Shown here: positions 36,598 through 45,684 of the stretch, one piece after another
Numbering within the stretch: the stretch's first letter is position 1
How the letters are laid out: each line of letters opens with the position of its first letter
From: JANRLF01 sp033762815
GTDB lineage: Bacteria; Bacteroidota; Bacteroidia; Chitinophagales; CAIOSU01
Direction: 5' to 3'
Length of the DNA: 64,000 nucleotides
Assembly: GCA_033762815.1 (NCBI GenBank)
Contig: JANRLF010000012.1
Coordinates: 1 to 64,000 of the forward strand
The notes under the pieces: generated by a model
The model's database searches: none
What the model was told of the DNA's origin: nothing
The model's input: only the letters and a program-made list of their open reading frames with translations
Position numbers and translations under genes: made by a program

Positions 36598-38085
36598 ATG
36601 AAAGATATTGTGCAGATATGTAAAAGTTTGAGTGCCTCAGAGGTGCGCTTCATAAAAAGTTACTATCGCAGTAACGAGGAGAAGAAGCGCCTAAAGCTTT
36701 TTAACTTGGCGATGGAGCAGCCAACAATCACTGACGACGAAGCAGCCACTGCTATTTATGGCAGTAAAACAGAAACCTCTTTTTCGCACCTAAAGTCAAG
36801 ATTGAAGAAAGACATACTTACCCTGCTACTTTTGAATGAGGGCTTTAGCCACAGCTCTTCCGCCTATAGACAGGCAGAACTGAATTGCAGGCGATTGCTC
36901 ATAGAAGGGGATATATTGCTGAAACGCGGGGTATATCAGCCGGCAGTGAAAATATTGCTAAAGGCAAGCCGTATTGCCGAGGAGCATGATTTGCCCATGG
37001 AAAGCATACTTATTGATGACATTTTGCGTACCCATATCGGTTTTAAAAATGGGATAAAGCAATACAATATCATTACTGAAAAAATAAACAAGCAGTTGCT
37101 GGTGCTTCAGGAAATGTTGAAGGCCAAGGAATTATACAACCAAATATTGTTGCCAAACATTTTTCAGAACAACAGGGAACAGGAATACATTGCGCTAGCC
37201 CAAGATACCTTTAGGAACCTAGGTGAAGCTTATGAAAGAACGAAGTCGCCTAATATCGGTTACTTATACCACCTTTCGGGCCTGTATTATTTCGATTTTA
37301 TCAAAGATTCAGGCAGTGCCCTTTCCCTTGCCTTGGGGTTGGCAGAATTGGTGGATCGTGAACCGGCCATTAGGTCGGAGGGGCGGGTGGCCAACGCCAA
37401 CCTGCAAATTGCTAGCATTCTGATGGGCCGATATGAGTTTAAAAGAGCTGCCGACTATGCCAAGCGTGCCGTGGCACACTTTAAGCCTGGCTTGGGCAAT
37501 GAATTGATAGCCTTGGAGCAATTGTTCTACGCCCAGTTGCGTGCCGGTGATACTTTGATGGCCCAAGAAACACTGGATAGAGCCTTTAACCACCCAAAAC
37601 TGCCTTCATCGGCATTGACAAAAGCAAAATGGGTTTTCGCGAAAGCAGGTATGCTGTTTTGTTTAAAGCGATACGATGAGTCTTTGCAAGCCTTGTATGA
37701 GGATAATACTCTTTTACAGGACAAATCGGGTTATCTTTTCGGGATCAAGCTGCTGGAACTAATGAACTTTATGGAACAGGGCCAATATGATTTTATCTAC
37801 TTCCGGGCCGAAGCATTAAGGAAATTATTGCAAAGGCAGAAAAACAAGCACGTAATCAGAATCAAGGCTATATTGCAAATTTTGCTTGCTTTTGAAAAAC
37901 AGGGCTATGATTATGAGGCAACTTATGAAGCTATGGGGGAGCATTTTCGCCTACTGCAATCAGGAAAGGATGACTACTATTGGTCTCCCGTTGGTTTCGA
38001 GATTGTTCGTTTCGACGTATGGTTTAGGAGCAAAGTTGCTGCCCATCAATCTAAGAAAACAGGTTCAAACATTATTTCAGCTTAA
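36598..38085 (+). CDS. TPR-like helical-repeat protein, function unknown
   Basis: 495 residues from the ATG at 36598; an in-frame start 66 bases earlier adds a short segment across a promoter-like TAGTTTG. No signal peptide is seen. The N-terminal 80 residues (MKDIVQICKSLSASEVRFIKSYY...KLFNLAMEQPTITDDEAATAIYG) are followed by repeated helical pairs, such as AVKILLKASRIAEEHDL and RAADYAKRAVAHFKPGLGNELIALEQLFYAQLRAGDT, which look like TPR units. Proteins of this shape occur in Bacteroidota as scaffold or regulatory partners, but a specific function is not supported. It overlaps the gene at 38072 tail to tail by 14 bases. Confidence 0.6.
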   Translation: MKDIVQICKSLSASEVRFIKSYYRSNEEKKRLKLFNLAMEQPTITDDEAATAIYGSKTETSFSHLKSRLKKDILTLLLLNEGFSHSSSAYRQAELNCRRLLIEGDILLKRGVYQPAVKILLKASRIAEEHDLPMESILIDDILRTHIGFKNGIKQYNIITEKINKQLLVLQEMLKAKELYNQILLPNIFQNNREQEYIALAQDTFRNLGEAYERTKSPNIGYLYHLSGLYYFDFIKDSGSALSLALGLAELVDREPAIRSEGRVANANLQIASILMGRYEFKRAADYAKRAVAHFKPGLGNELIALEQLFYAQLRAGDTLMAQETLDRAFNHPKLPSSALTKAKWVFAKAGMLFCLKRYDESLQALYEDNTLLQDKSGYLFGIKLLELMNFMEQGQYDFIYFRAEALRKLLQRQKNKHVIRIKAILQILLAFEKQGYDYEATYEAMGEHFRLLQSGKDDYYWSPVGFEIVRFDVWFRSKVAAHQSKKTGSNIISA

Positions 38086-39316
38086 CCAAAGTAAACGAGC
38101 TGCCTTCAGGTACACCGGTTATGCTACCGCTATCAGCCTTGGCCTGAAGCTTTAACTTATCTCCGATGTTCAATAGCATGATAAATGTTCGGGTTGCGGT
38201 ACCATATCGGATACTGTTTGAACCTTCATGGGCTGCAAAACCCTGACTGCTTGCCACCTCCGCATAACCCGATCCACTGTCCTTCATCAATCTGGTAGTA
38301 GTCAATTTGTTGCTTTCCTCACCTGTAAGGGCATAAGTAATTTGGTATAGCCCCGTTTTATTAATAGTGACTACTGCTCCCGAAAAACTCATGGACGTAA
38401 CCGCAGGGCTAATACGGTTGTTGTTCCATTGAATGTCGGTAAAACTAGTGTTATAGCTGAAGTTTGCGGTGCGGTATAGGTCAACCGCTTCAATAATAGC
38501 TGGTGAATTGGCTGCCGAATACACCACACTGTTGCCTAAGCCGTCATTGAGCTCTATTTCTTTTGCCATTAATTTGCCGTCAACGTTCAGTTTTGCGGTA
38601 GTATTCACTATGCCTATACCAACCCTTCCTGCGGAATCAATCAACATGCGAGTTTTCAAAGTACCCAAAGAATCATAATAAAATCTGAACGACCCTTCCG
38701 TTTCATCTATGCCTACAATGTATTGTTTCGTCGTGTTGTTATGACTGAATCTTATTACGGCGGGGAAAGAAGTACCCTTTATGTGCAGGGCACTGTTGGG
38801 CGATGCAGTACCGATACCTATGCGATGATTGCGGATGACTAAATCCTTGGTTAAGCCATTGGTACTATCCTCACCAATGTAAAACGAACCCTCGGTTTCA
38901 TCTATGCCCACTATATATTTTGATAAAGAATTGGAGAAGCCCAACTGTACATCGGAAGTATCTGACCGAAGATGCAGTAAAATGGTAGGATTACAGATAC
39001 CTATGCCTACATTGCCTTCGGTATAGCAAATAGAGTTACGGCTCCAGTTCCATGGATCGAGCGGACGCCATGCCGTACCATTGAAATACTGAAAGCGATT
39101 TAAGCTTGTTTGATAAATCAACAAGCCCGTGGCTGGATCTGTTATGCCATACATCTGGGGAATAGTTAATCGGGGAATCAATATTCCCTTTGAACTGGAA
39201 AATACATCTAACACTGCCGAATGGTTAGGCGCACTAGTGCCTATACCCACTGATCCTACCTGCCCTTTTACAAAGCTGCAGATAAATAGAACTAGCATTA
39301 AGGTTAAGCCCTTCAT
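38072..39316 (-). CDS. Exported fibre-like protein with C1q/TNF-like C-terminal domain
   Basis: 414 residues with a signal peptide (cleavage near KGQ). A Bacteroidota-typical N-terminal segment follows: VGSVGIGTSAPNHSAVLDV, ILIPRLTIPQM and LIYQTSLNRFQYFNGTAWR. The middle has two near-identical repeats containing KYIVGIDETEGSF or KQYIVGIDETEGSF with GIGTASPNSALHIKG, resembling phage tail-fibre or trimeric adhesin shafts. The last ~130 residues form a beta-sandwich (INKTGLYQITYALTG; RTFIMLLNIGDKLKLQA) of the C1q/TNF-like type. Such proteins often trimerise. Function is unknown; no sorting domain is present at the C-terminus. Confidence 0.7.
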   Translation of the reverse strand: MKGLTLMLVLFICSFVKGQVGSVGIGTSAPNHSAVLDVFSSSKGILIPRLTIPQMYGITDPATGLLIYQTSLNRFQYFNGTAWRPLDPWNWSRNSICYTEGNVGIGICNPTILLHLRSDTSDVQLGFSNSLSKYIVGIDETEGSFYIGEDSTNGLTKDLVIRNHRIGIGTASPNSALHIKGTSFPAVIRFSHNNTTKQYIVGIDETEGSFRFYYDSLGTLKTRMLIDSAGRVGIGIVNTTAKLNVDGKLMAKEIELNDGLGNSVVYSAANSPAIIEAVDLYRTANFSYNTSFTDIQWNNNRISPAVTSMSFSGAVVTINKTGLYQITYALTGEESNKLTTTRLMKDSGSGYAEVASSQGFAAHEGSNSIRYGTATRTFIMLLNIGDKLKLQAKADSGSITGVPEGSSFTLVKLK

Positions 39317-39383
39317 AAGCTTTTTTTTCGGGAGAACTTATTTCTTGTAATATATAGTTATAATCTCTTCACTCCTAGGACAG

Positions 39384-39428
39384 AATGCGGCTTTTTTAGT
39401 TTGTTATTTATTGATTAAAAGCCGCATT
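39384..39428. repeat. Long perfect inverted repeat between two minus-strand genes
   Basis: 12-bp stem AATGCGGCTTTT/AAAAGCCGCATT with a 21-base AT-rich loop. It lies after the stop of the gene at 39553 and before the start of the one ending at 38072. It could be a terminator or a binding site; there is no T-run after the outer arm. Confidence 0.5.
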
Positions 39429-39552
39429 AATGTCTGATAATCAATTATTAATTGCTACTCTGACTTTTCGAAAATGCCATTTCAATGCCATTAAAGTTCA
39501 ATTAAGCTATACGACAATACAATAGCTATGTTTCCTATATTAAATTCACCTA

Positions 39553-39990
39553 TTATAATTTCCAGAATCTGATGGGTGAAAGCATATTTGGCAATCGATA
39601 CTTTCGCAATAGCTTTAAATAATGCTTCATTGCATCCCAGTAAATAGCTTTTGCATAACAACTCCCCATCACCACTTCTATACGGGCGTACAGTTCTAAA
39701 GAGATATTGTGGTAGGCTTTCATTTTTTCATTGATGCCCATCTCTTCTGACTTATTCACTCTTTCTATTTTGTCATAAAGTTCTACCAACCAAATAGGCA
39801 GATAGGCTTTATCCGCTGTGGGATACCCTTTAATGAGGTTTTCAAAAGCAGTATCTACTATCAGGGTTAAAAAGCTACGACATACTGCATTAGGGCTGCG
39901 TGCCTGATTTTCGCTTTTACGGGGCCTCTTAACCGAGTTAGATACTTGATACGCTACTAAGTCAACTTTCTGAATACATCTTACTTCCAT
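39553..39990 (-). CDS. Hypothetical helical protein, 145 residues
   Basis: Soluble, basic, predicted mostly helical (FLTLIVDTAFENLIKG, LPIWLVELYDKIERVNK, MKHYLKLLRKYRL). I do not recognise a family. The first 35 residues are low-complexity and polar (VKRPRKSENQARSPN), so translation may start further in. No partner genes are near. Support rests on frame length and on the absence of a competing reading. Confidence 0.45.
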   Translation of the reverse strand: MEVRCIQKVDLVAYQVSNSVKRPRKSENQARSPNAVCRSFLTLIVDTAFENLIKGYPTADKAYLPIWLVELYDKIERVNKSEEMGINEKMKAYHNISLELYARIEVVMGSCYAKAIYWDAMKHYLKLLRKYRLPNMLSPIRFWKL

Positions 39991-40177
39991 CTTTCTAGTT
40001 TTTGCTTATCAGTTCGATGGTACCAAATTACCCCGACTTAATAGGGCTTTCAAGGAAAGAGGAGCAAGTTACTGTGAGGTTAAAAACTAGTTATTAAAAG
40101 TATACTGATAAGGTTATCAATATTTTATGAGGTTAAGCAACCCAATTATTTGCCAAAATATTACCTAAAAAGGGCAA

Positions 40178-40771
40178 TTATTTCGATTTTTTGCTGGTAA
40201 ACAATCTAGCCAATATGCCTCTACTGGGCTCCGCAAGTCCTTCAAATTCTGAAACCCTCCTTACATCTTCTATAGAATAAAACGCCTTAGGATTGAATTG
40301 GGTAATGAAATGGATAATCTGGTCAACATCCTTGCGATGCACCACCATAAAGATAAGGCTCACCTTGCCCGAAGCGCCATGTGCATCAACCAAAGTTACA
40401 CGATAGCCCATATGCCGAATGCGTTCTACAATATCGTCGGCAGCCATTGGGGTAATAAACCTTATCACTACCTGGCCCAGTGCCAGTCTTTCTTCCAACC
40501 AAAGGCCAATATAATTGCCTGTGGCAAAGCCAGCAGCCCAGCCAATATAAGCAGCAGGGCTGTTTAAATTCTTCATTACTTGCCCTATGGCTATCAGCCA
40601 TATCAATACTTCAAAAAAGCCCAGCAGCGGTGCTATGCGTTTATTGCCTTTTGAAAGAAACACGATACGCAATGTGCCAATGGTAACGTCGCATATACGC
40701 GCCAGAAAAATAAGTAGTGGTATAATTATCCACTTCACAATGGAAGAGTCGAAGCTGGCAAAAAGATCCAT
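40178..40771 (-). CDS. UPF0316/DUF2179-family membrane protein
   Basis: 197 residues. Three membrane helices occupy the first ~85 residues (IIPLLIFLARICDVTIGTLRI; LGFFEVLIWLIAIGQVM; GWAAGFATGNYIGLWLEE), followed by a soluble DUF2179-type domain (VERIRHMGYRVTLVDAHGASGKVSLIFMVVHRKDVDQII). This arrangement is that of the UPF0316 family (YebE-like). Function is unknown. It is divergent from the BatA-type gene. Confidence 0.85.
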   Translation of the reverse strand: MDLFASFDSSIVKWIIIPLLIFLARICDVTIGTLRIVFLSKGNKRIAPLLGFFEVLIWLIAIGQVMKNLNSPAAYIGWAAGFATGNYIGLWLEERLALGQVVIRFITPMAADDIVERIRHMGYRVTLVDAHGASGKVSLIFMVVHRKDVDQIIHFITQFNPKAFYSIEDVRRVSEFEGLAEPSRGILARLFTSKKSK

Positions 40772-40846
40772 GGCCCTAATTTAGTGAAAAGCGCAATAAA
40801 CGGTCGGGAACGTTTGTTTATGAAAATGGTTAATTTCGTTGTTCCT

Positions 40847-42868
40847 ATGAGCTTTGTGTACCCGGCATTTTTATTCGCAGCTTCGCTGATAGCGGTACCC
40901 GTCATCGTACATTTGTTCAATTTCCGGCGCTACAAGACCGTGTACTTTACCAATGTTCGCTTTCTGAAAGAGGTACAGGAGGAGAGCAGCAGCCGTAGCA
41001 GATTGAAGCACTTGCTGGTGCTGGCCGCCAGAATATTGGCTTTGCTTTTTTTGGTACTCGCATTCGCTCAACCCTACATTCCCGTAGCGCAGGCAGGAGT
41101 GAAGAAGGAAGGCTCAAGGGCAATCAGTGTTTATATTGATAATTCTTTCAGCATGAGCGCAGAGAATGAGGGGGAGGCCTTGCTGAACAAAGCCAAGCAA
41201 AGGAGCAGACAAATAGTGAATGCTTACGGAGCTGCGGAACGGTTCCAGCTATTGACCAACGACTTCGAAGGTAGACACCAACGCTTTCTTACAAAAGATG
41301 AGGTGCTTAGCTTGATTGATGAAGTAAAGCCATCGCCCAAGGTGCGCCTATTGAAGGAAGTGTTGGCCTTGCAAAAGAAGAGTTTCAGTGAAACAAGAGC
41401 CGCCAATGATATAGCCTATATCGTATCTGATTTTCAGAAGAATGCCGGTAAATTTGATTTGGACTCCACTACAGAAATCAATTTGGTGCCCCAGCAACCC
41501 GAACAACAGCAAAACCTATATATTGACACCGCTTGGTTCGATAAACCCATAATATATGCTGGCCAAACAGTTAACTTGATGGTAAAAATTACCAATGACG
41601 GTGAACAGCCCATTGAGAATAGTCGTTTAAGCCTTAATATATCGGGCAAGGAAAAGGCTCTTGGCAACTTCAGCGTACAACCCAATGCCACCATCACTGA
41701 CATGCTAAGCTTTACTGTTCAGGATACGGGCTGGCAGCAGGCGGTAATTAACTTGATAGACAATCCTATCACATTCGATGACCAATATTTTTTGGCCTAT
41801 AAATCCATTGGCCAAATCAACGTGATGGCCGTAAGCCCCCAACAAGCCGACCCCTATTTGAACGCCTTGTTTGCTGCCGCCGAGAAATTCAATCTGAACA
41901 ATGTGACCGCTGGGCAAATTGATTATTCCAAACTGGCCAATCATTCTATGATTGTACTTAAAGGCCTTCCGGAAATTTCTTCGGGCACTGCTTCTGAACT
42001 GGAGAACTATATAGCTAATGGCGGGGTAGTGGTCGTTTTTCCCGATGTAAAAGCAAACATTGCCACTTACAACCAGTTTTTTGGCTTGATAGGAGCAAAC
42101 CCTATCAGCAGATATCAAAGCCAAGCACAGCCCATCACCTACTTAAACAAAGAACATAGCATCTATAAAGATGTTTTTGAAGAAGTGCCCGATAATATGG
42201 CTTTGCCGACAGCCAAAGGATATTTCACTTTTGGTGGGGGCAGCCGCAGTACGGAGCAGAAGTTGTTGGGCTTTCGCGATGGCAATACTTTTTTAAGCCA
42301 ATATACCCATGGTTCGGGCATGCTATTCGTTTGTGCCAGCCCTCTGGATAAAGAGGTAACCGATTTTCCCCTACATGGATTGTTTGCTCCCTTGCTATAT
42401 AAAATGTCGGTAATGGGCGGGCAAGTGCAACCAGTGGCTTATACCCTGGGCGAGGACAAACAGATTACTATCCCCAATGTGCCTGAAAAGACGGATGCCG
42501 TGTATAAAATGCGCAGTGGAGAAGAGGAGTTTGTGCCACAACAGCGCCGATTGGCCTCAAAAATGTTACTGAGCGTAGGCGATAGAACCTTACAGGCAGG
42601 TGTTTTTGGTGTAATCGCGGAAAAAGCGACAGAAGCATTGGTGGCATTCAATTATAACCGCAGCGAATCAAAGTTGGCTTACTATACCCTTGCTGAGCTT
42701 CAGGAAATGTATGCTTCCAAAAACGTTAGGATAATCGATAATCCCCGTTCCGATATCGGTAGCCTTGTGAAAGAGCTTGACCAAGGTATTGTGTTGTGGA
42801 AACTTTGTATTATTTTTGCCTTGGTATTTGTAGCAATTGAAGTACTGCTGTTGCGATTCTTGAAATAG
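40847..42868 (+). CDS. BatA-type membrane protein with von Willebrand A-like domain
   Basis: 673 residues from the ATG at 40847; an upstream in-frame start at 40784 would put a polar tail before the first helix. Two N-terminal helices (MSFVYPAFLFAASLIAVPVIVHLF; HLLVLAARILALLFLVLAFAQPYI) with FRRYKTVYFTNVRFLKEV define the BatA/aerotolerance N-domain. A vWA-like domain follows with the metal-site motif DNSFS and a C-terminal helix (CIIFALVFVAIEVLLL). A large periplasmic beta-rich part lies between. MoxR-type ATPase and other bat genes are not adjacent. It is the first gene of the operon that includes the dihydroorotase-like gene. Confidence 0.82.
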   Translation: MSFVYPAFLFAASLIAVPVIVHLFNFRRYKTVYFTNVRFLKEVQEESSSRSRLKHLLVLAARILALLFLVLAFAQPYIPVAQAGVKKEGSRAISVYIDNSFSMSAENEGEALLNKAKQRSRQIVNAYGAAERFQLLTNDFEGRHQRFLTKDEVLSLIDEVKPSPKVRLLKEVLALQKKSFSETRAANDIAYIVSDFQKNAGKFDLDSTTEINLVPQQPEQQQNLYIDTAWFDKPIIYAGQTVNLMVKITNDGEQPIENSRLSLNISGKEKALGNFSVQPNATITDMLSFTVQDTGWQQAVINLIDNPITFDDQYFLAYKSIGQINVMAVSPQQADPYLNALFAAAEKFNLNNVTAGQIDYSKLANHSMIVLKGLPEISSGTASELENYIANGGVVVVFPDVKANIATYNQFFGLIGANPISRYQSQAQPITYLNKEHSIYKDVFEEVPDNMALPTAKGYFTFGGGSRSTEQKLLGFRDGNTFLSQYTHGSGMLFVCASPLDKEVTDFPLHGLFAPLLYKMSVMGGQVQPVAYTLGEDKQITIPNVPEKTDAVYKMRSGEEEFVPQQRRLASKMLLSVGDRTLQAGVFGVIAEKATEALVAFNYNRSESKLAYYTLAELQEMYASKNVRIIDNPRSDIGSLVKELDQGIVLWKLCIIFALVFVAIEVLLLRFLK

Positions 42869-42903
42869 CATCTTTACTTGCCCAATGCCCGCTACTAGAT
42901 ACT

Positions 42904-44172
42904 ATGAACATTATCCTCCGGTCGGCCACCATTATCGACCCCAGCTCAAAGTACCACCTGCAGCAAAAAGACATTTCCATTATTCAAGGACGGATTGCCG
43001 CAATCGGCAATAGCTTGCCTGCAGATAAAAATTGCCAAGAAATCAATAGCCCACAGTTATGTGTTTCTCCCGGCTGGCTGGATATGTTTACCTTTCAGGG
43101 CGACCCTGGCTACGAATCGAAAGAGGACATTGAGAGCGGAACCAAAGCTGCTGCCTCCGGCGGTTTTACCGGTATTTGCGCCATGCCTAATACTAAGCCT
43201 GCCTTACATAGCAAGTCGGAAATAGAGTATGTCATCAACAAGGCCAAGGATAAAATGGTAGAGGTGTACCCTATAGGCGCGGTGAGCTATAAATGTGAGG
43301 GGAATGATATTACCGAGATGCATGATTTGCACCAGGCAGGTGCGGTAGCATTTTCTGATGGGATCCATTCTTGGCTCAATCCGGGCTTAATGTTGCGGTC
43401 ATTACTATATGTTAAGCCCTTTGATGGCCTTATCATTAGCCATCCACACGAATACTCATTGGCGAAGAACGGCTTGATGAACGAAGGTGTGGTAAGCACC
43501 TCGATGGGCGTGCCAGGCATACCCAATATTGCCGAAGAATTGATAGTTGCCAGAGATATTTATTTAGCGGAATATTCGGGCTCAAAAGTGCACTTTGCAT
43601 ATATCTCTACCGAAGGTTCGGTGGAACTTGTACGTCAAGCAAAAAAACGGGGCGTTCGGGTAAGCTGTTCGGTGAGTGCTTATAACCTGGCTTATGACGA
43701 TAGCGTTTTGCAGGATTATGATACCAACCTGAAAGTAATGCCCCCTTTACGCAGCAAGACTGACAATGCTGCTTTATTGAAAGGTCTAAAAGACGGTACC
43801 ATCGATAGTATCTCCTCCGTGCACATACCACAAGATATTGAATCGAAAGAAGTGGAGTTCGACCATGCGGAATTCGGCATGATTGGGCTTGAAACGGCTT
43901 TTGCTTTAGTAAATTCAGCCATTGGTAAAAAACTGGATTTATCAGGTCTTGTCACAGCACTCAGTGTTCAACCAAGAAAATTGTTGGGGCTTGAAATAGC
44001 TCCTCTGGAAACGGATGCCCCAGCCAACCTTACCATCTTTGACCCTTCCGTAGAATGGACCTTTACCGAAAAAGATATCCGCTCTAAGTCTTCCAATACC
44101 CCTTTTGTGGGCAAACGGTTGAAAGGAAAAGTTCTAGGCATTGTAAACAAAGGCCAAAGCTACTGGAACTGA
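42904..44172 (+). CDS. Dihydroorotase-like protein lacking metal ligands
   Basis: 422 residues, the full length of type I dihydroorotase, with the family frame (CVSPGWLDMFTFQGDPG, SGGFTGICAMPNTKPAL, AFSDG, FGMIGLETAFALVNS). The normal HxHxR of the metal site is Phe62-x-Phe64-x-Gly66 here. The later ligands are also replaced: the histidine of the HxxHxST motif is Tyr233, and the aspartate of TDHAPH is Val306 with its last histidine Gln310. The protein is therefore very unlikely to make dihydroorotate. It lies 35 bases after the BatA-type gene and 1 base before a DUF4199 gene, so it is probably co-transcribed with envelope genes and has a structural or regulatory job. Confidence 0.88.
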   Translation: MNIILRSATIIDPSSKYHLQQKDISIIQGRIAAIGNSLPADKNCQEINSPQLCVSPGWLDMFTFQGDPGYESKEDIESGTKAAASGGFTGICAMPNTKPALHSKSEIEYVINKAKDKMVEVYPIGAVSYKCEGNDITEMHDLHQAGAVAFSDGIHSWLNPGLMLRSLLYVKPFDGLIISHPHEYSLAKNGLMNEGVVSTSMGVPGIPNIAEELIVARDIYLAEYSGSKVHFAYISTEGSVELVRQAKKRGVRVSCSVSAYNLAYDDSVLQDYDTNLKVMPPLRSKTDNAALLKGLKDGTIDSISSVHIPQDIESKEVEFDHAEFGMIGLETAFALVNSAIGKKLDLSGLVTALSVQPRKLLGLEIAPLETDAPANLTIFDPSVEWTFTEKDIRSKSSNTPFVGKRLKGKVLGIVNKGQSYWN

Positions 44173-44173
44173 T

Positions 44174-44743
44174 ATGCAGCAGGCAGAAAGCAAAAATGAT
44201 ATCAATAGTTTATTGCTGCAAAACGGCCTTATAGGTGGGGTATTTGGCATCATGCTTATATTTATCCTTTACATAGTCGATGCTAGCTTAGTACATAATT
44301 CTCTGTTCAATCTTGCTGCGCCAAATGTACTTGCCATTGCCTTCATGCTACTTACGCTAAACGCTTACCGCAAGGCGCACCATAATTATATTGATTACCG
44401 CACCGGTTTAAAGGGGGCCTTTGGCACCGCCGCCTTGGTTTTGTTATTGTTTATCTTGGGTTGGGCATTACTGCACCAAGTGGTAGATACAGATTTACAG
44501 AAGAAGTTTATTGACAAATTGGTACTGAACAGTTATAAAAATCTAAAGGCCCAAGGTTTGAGCGAATTGGAGATTCAAGATAGGCTGTTGCTGATAAGGT
44601 TGTCCAAGCCTTTTTCGTTTAGGTCATTGAGTTTGATGTACATGGCCTATTTAATAATTAACTTTGTCTTCAGCATTATCGCCGCATTGACATTCCATAG
44701 TATTTTTAAGGAAAATAAACCTGCTGAAGCGACTGCAAATTGA
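44174..44743 (+). CDS. DUF4199-family membrane protein
   Basis: 189 residues, four transmembrane helices (GLIGGVFGIMLIFILYIVD; APNVLAIAFMLLTLNAYRKA; GTAALVLLLFILGWALLH; SLMYMAYLIINFVFSIIAALTF). Between the second and third helix is the family motif YIDYRTGLKGAFG. DUF4199 proteins are common in Bacteroidota beside a GtrB-like glycosyltransferase, as here. The stop TGA overlaps the ATG of the next gene by one base, so the two are coupled. Confidence 0.85.
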   Translation: MQQAESKNDINSLLLQNGLIGGVFGIMLIFILYIVDASLVHNSLFNLAAPNVLAIAFMLLTLNAYRKAHHNYIDYRTGLKGAFGTAALVLLLFILGWALLHQVVDTDLQKKFIDKLVLNSYKNLKAQGLSELEIQDRLLLIRLSKPFSFRSLSLMYMAYLIINFVFSIIAALTFHSIFKENKPAEATAN

Positions 44744-45681
44744 TGGATTTATCAATCGTAATACCCTTATACAATGAAGACGAATCGTTGCCAGAGCTAT
44801 ACTCATGGATAGCTGAGGTATGCAATAAAGAAGGGTACATATGGGAAGTGATATTTGTGGACGATGGCAGCAAGGACAATTCTTGGAAAATCATTGAGGA
44901 ACTTTCGCTTAAGCATCCCATACATGTAAAAGGCATTAGCTTCCGAAGAAATTATGGCAAGTCGGCAGCATTGAACGAAGGTTTCCAAAAGGCAGCAGGT
45001 AAAGTGGTAATCACCATGGATGCCGACCTACAGGACAGCCCCGATGAAATACCGGAACTGTACGATATGATAATGGTCAAGGGTTTCGACTTGGTATCGG
45101 GTTGGAAGAAAAAACGCTATGACCCTATTTCAAAAACTATCCCTTCCAAATTTTTCAATGGGGTGACCAGTTGGGCATCGGGCATCAAGCTGCATGATTT
45201 CAATTGTGGGCTTAAGGCATACAAGCACGATGTGGTGAAAAGTGTGGAAGTATATGGTGAAATGCACCGTTATATACCTGTATTGGCCAAATGGGCCGGC
45301 TTCCAGAAGATAACCGAGAAGGTGGTGCAACACCGCGAGCGTAAGTATGGAGTCACTAAGTTTGGCTGGGAACGATTTATCAATGGTTTCTTGGACTTGA
45401 TGTCCATTATGTTCGTGAGCAGGTTTGGCAAAAAGCCCATGCACCTATTTGGCACCTTGGGCATATTGATGTTCTTTATCGGCTTTGTTATTCTAGTATA
45501 CCTTTCCGTATCGAAGCTTTTTTTTCAAGGCTATGGCATGACGGAGCGGCCTTTATTCTATTTGGGCCTAGTTACTTTGGTAATAGGCACCCAATTGTTC
45601 CTCACCGGCTTTTTGGCTGAATTGATTTCTCGGAGCGCCCACGACCGCAACCATTACCTCATCAGCAAAACTATTGGATAA
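44743..45681 (+). CDS. Family 2 glycosyltransferase, GtrB-like, with two C-terminal helices
   Basis: 312 residues from the ATG at 44743; an in-frame TTG one codon earlier exists. The GT-A domain has VIPLYNEDESLPEL, VDDGSKDNSW, RRNYGKSAALNEGF and MDADLQDSPDE with the DAD metal site. Two membrane helices follow near the C-terminus (GTLGILMFFIGFVILVYLSV; GLVTLVIGTQLFLTGF). This is the architecture of polyprenyl-phosphate glucosyl- or mannosyltransferases, which make a lipid-linked sugar on the inner face of the membrane. It is coupled to the DUF4199 gene before it. Confidence 0.92.
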   Translation: MDLSIVIPLYNEDESLPELYSWIAEVCNKEGYIWEVIFVDDGSKDNSWKIIEELSLKHPIHVKGISFRRNYGKSAALNEGFQKAAGKVVITMDADLQDSPDEIPELYDMIMVKGFDLVSGWKKKRYDPISKTIPSKFFNGVTSWASGIKLHDFNCGLKAYKHDVVKSVEVYGEMHRYIPVLAKWAGFQKITEKVVQHRERKYGVTKFGWERFINGFLDLMSIMFVSRFGKKPMHLFGTLGILMFFIGFVILVYLSVSKLFFQGYGMTERPLFYLGLVTLVIGTQLFLTGFLAELISRSAHDRNHYLISKTIG

Positions 45682-45684
45682 GCC

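Noticed and set aside
40784..40846. N-terminal extension of the BatA-type protein
   Set aside because: The 21 extra residues are polar and not found in the family, and a -7-like element (TAATTTCG) lies within them; ATG 40847 starts directly with the first membrane helix.
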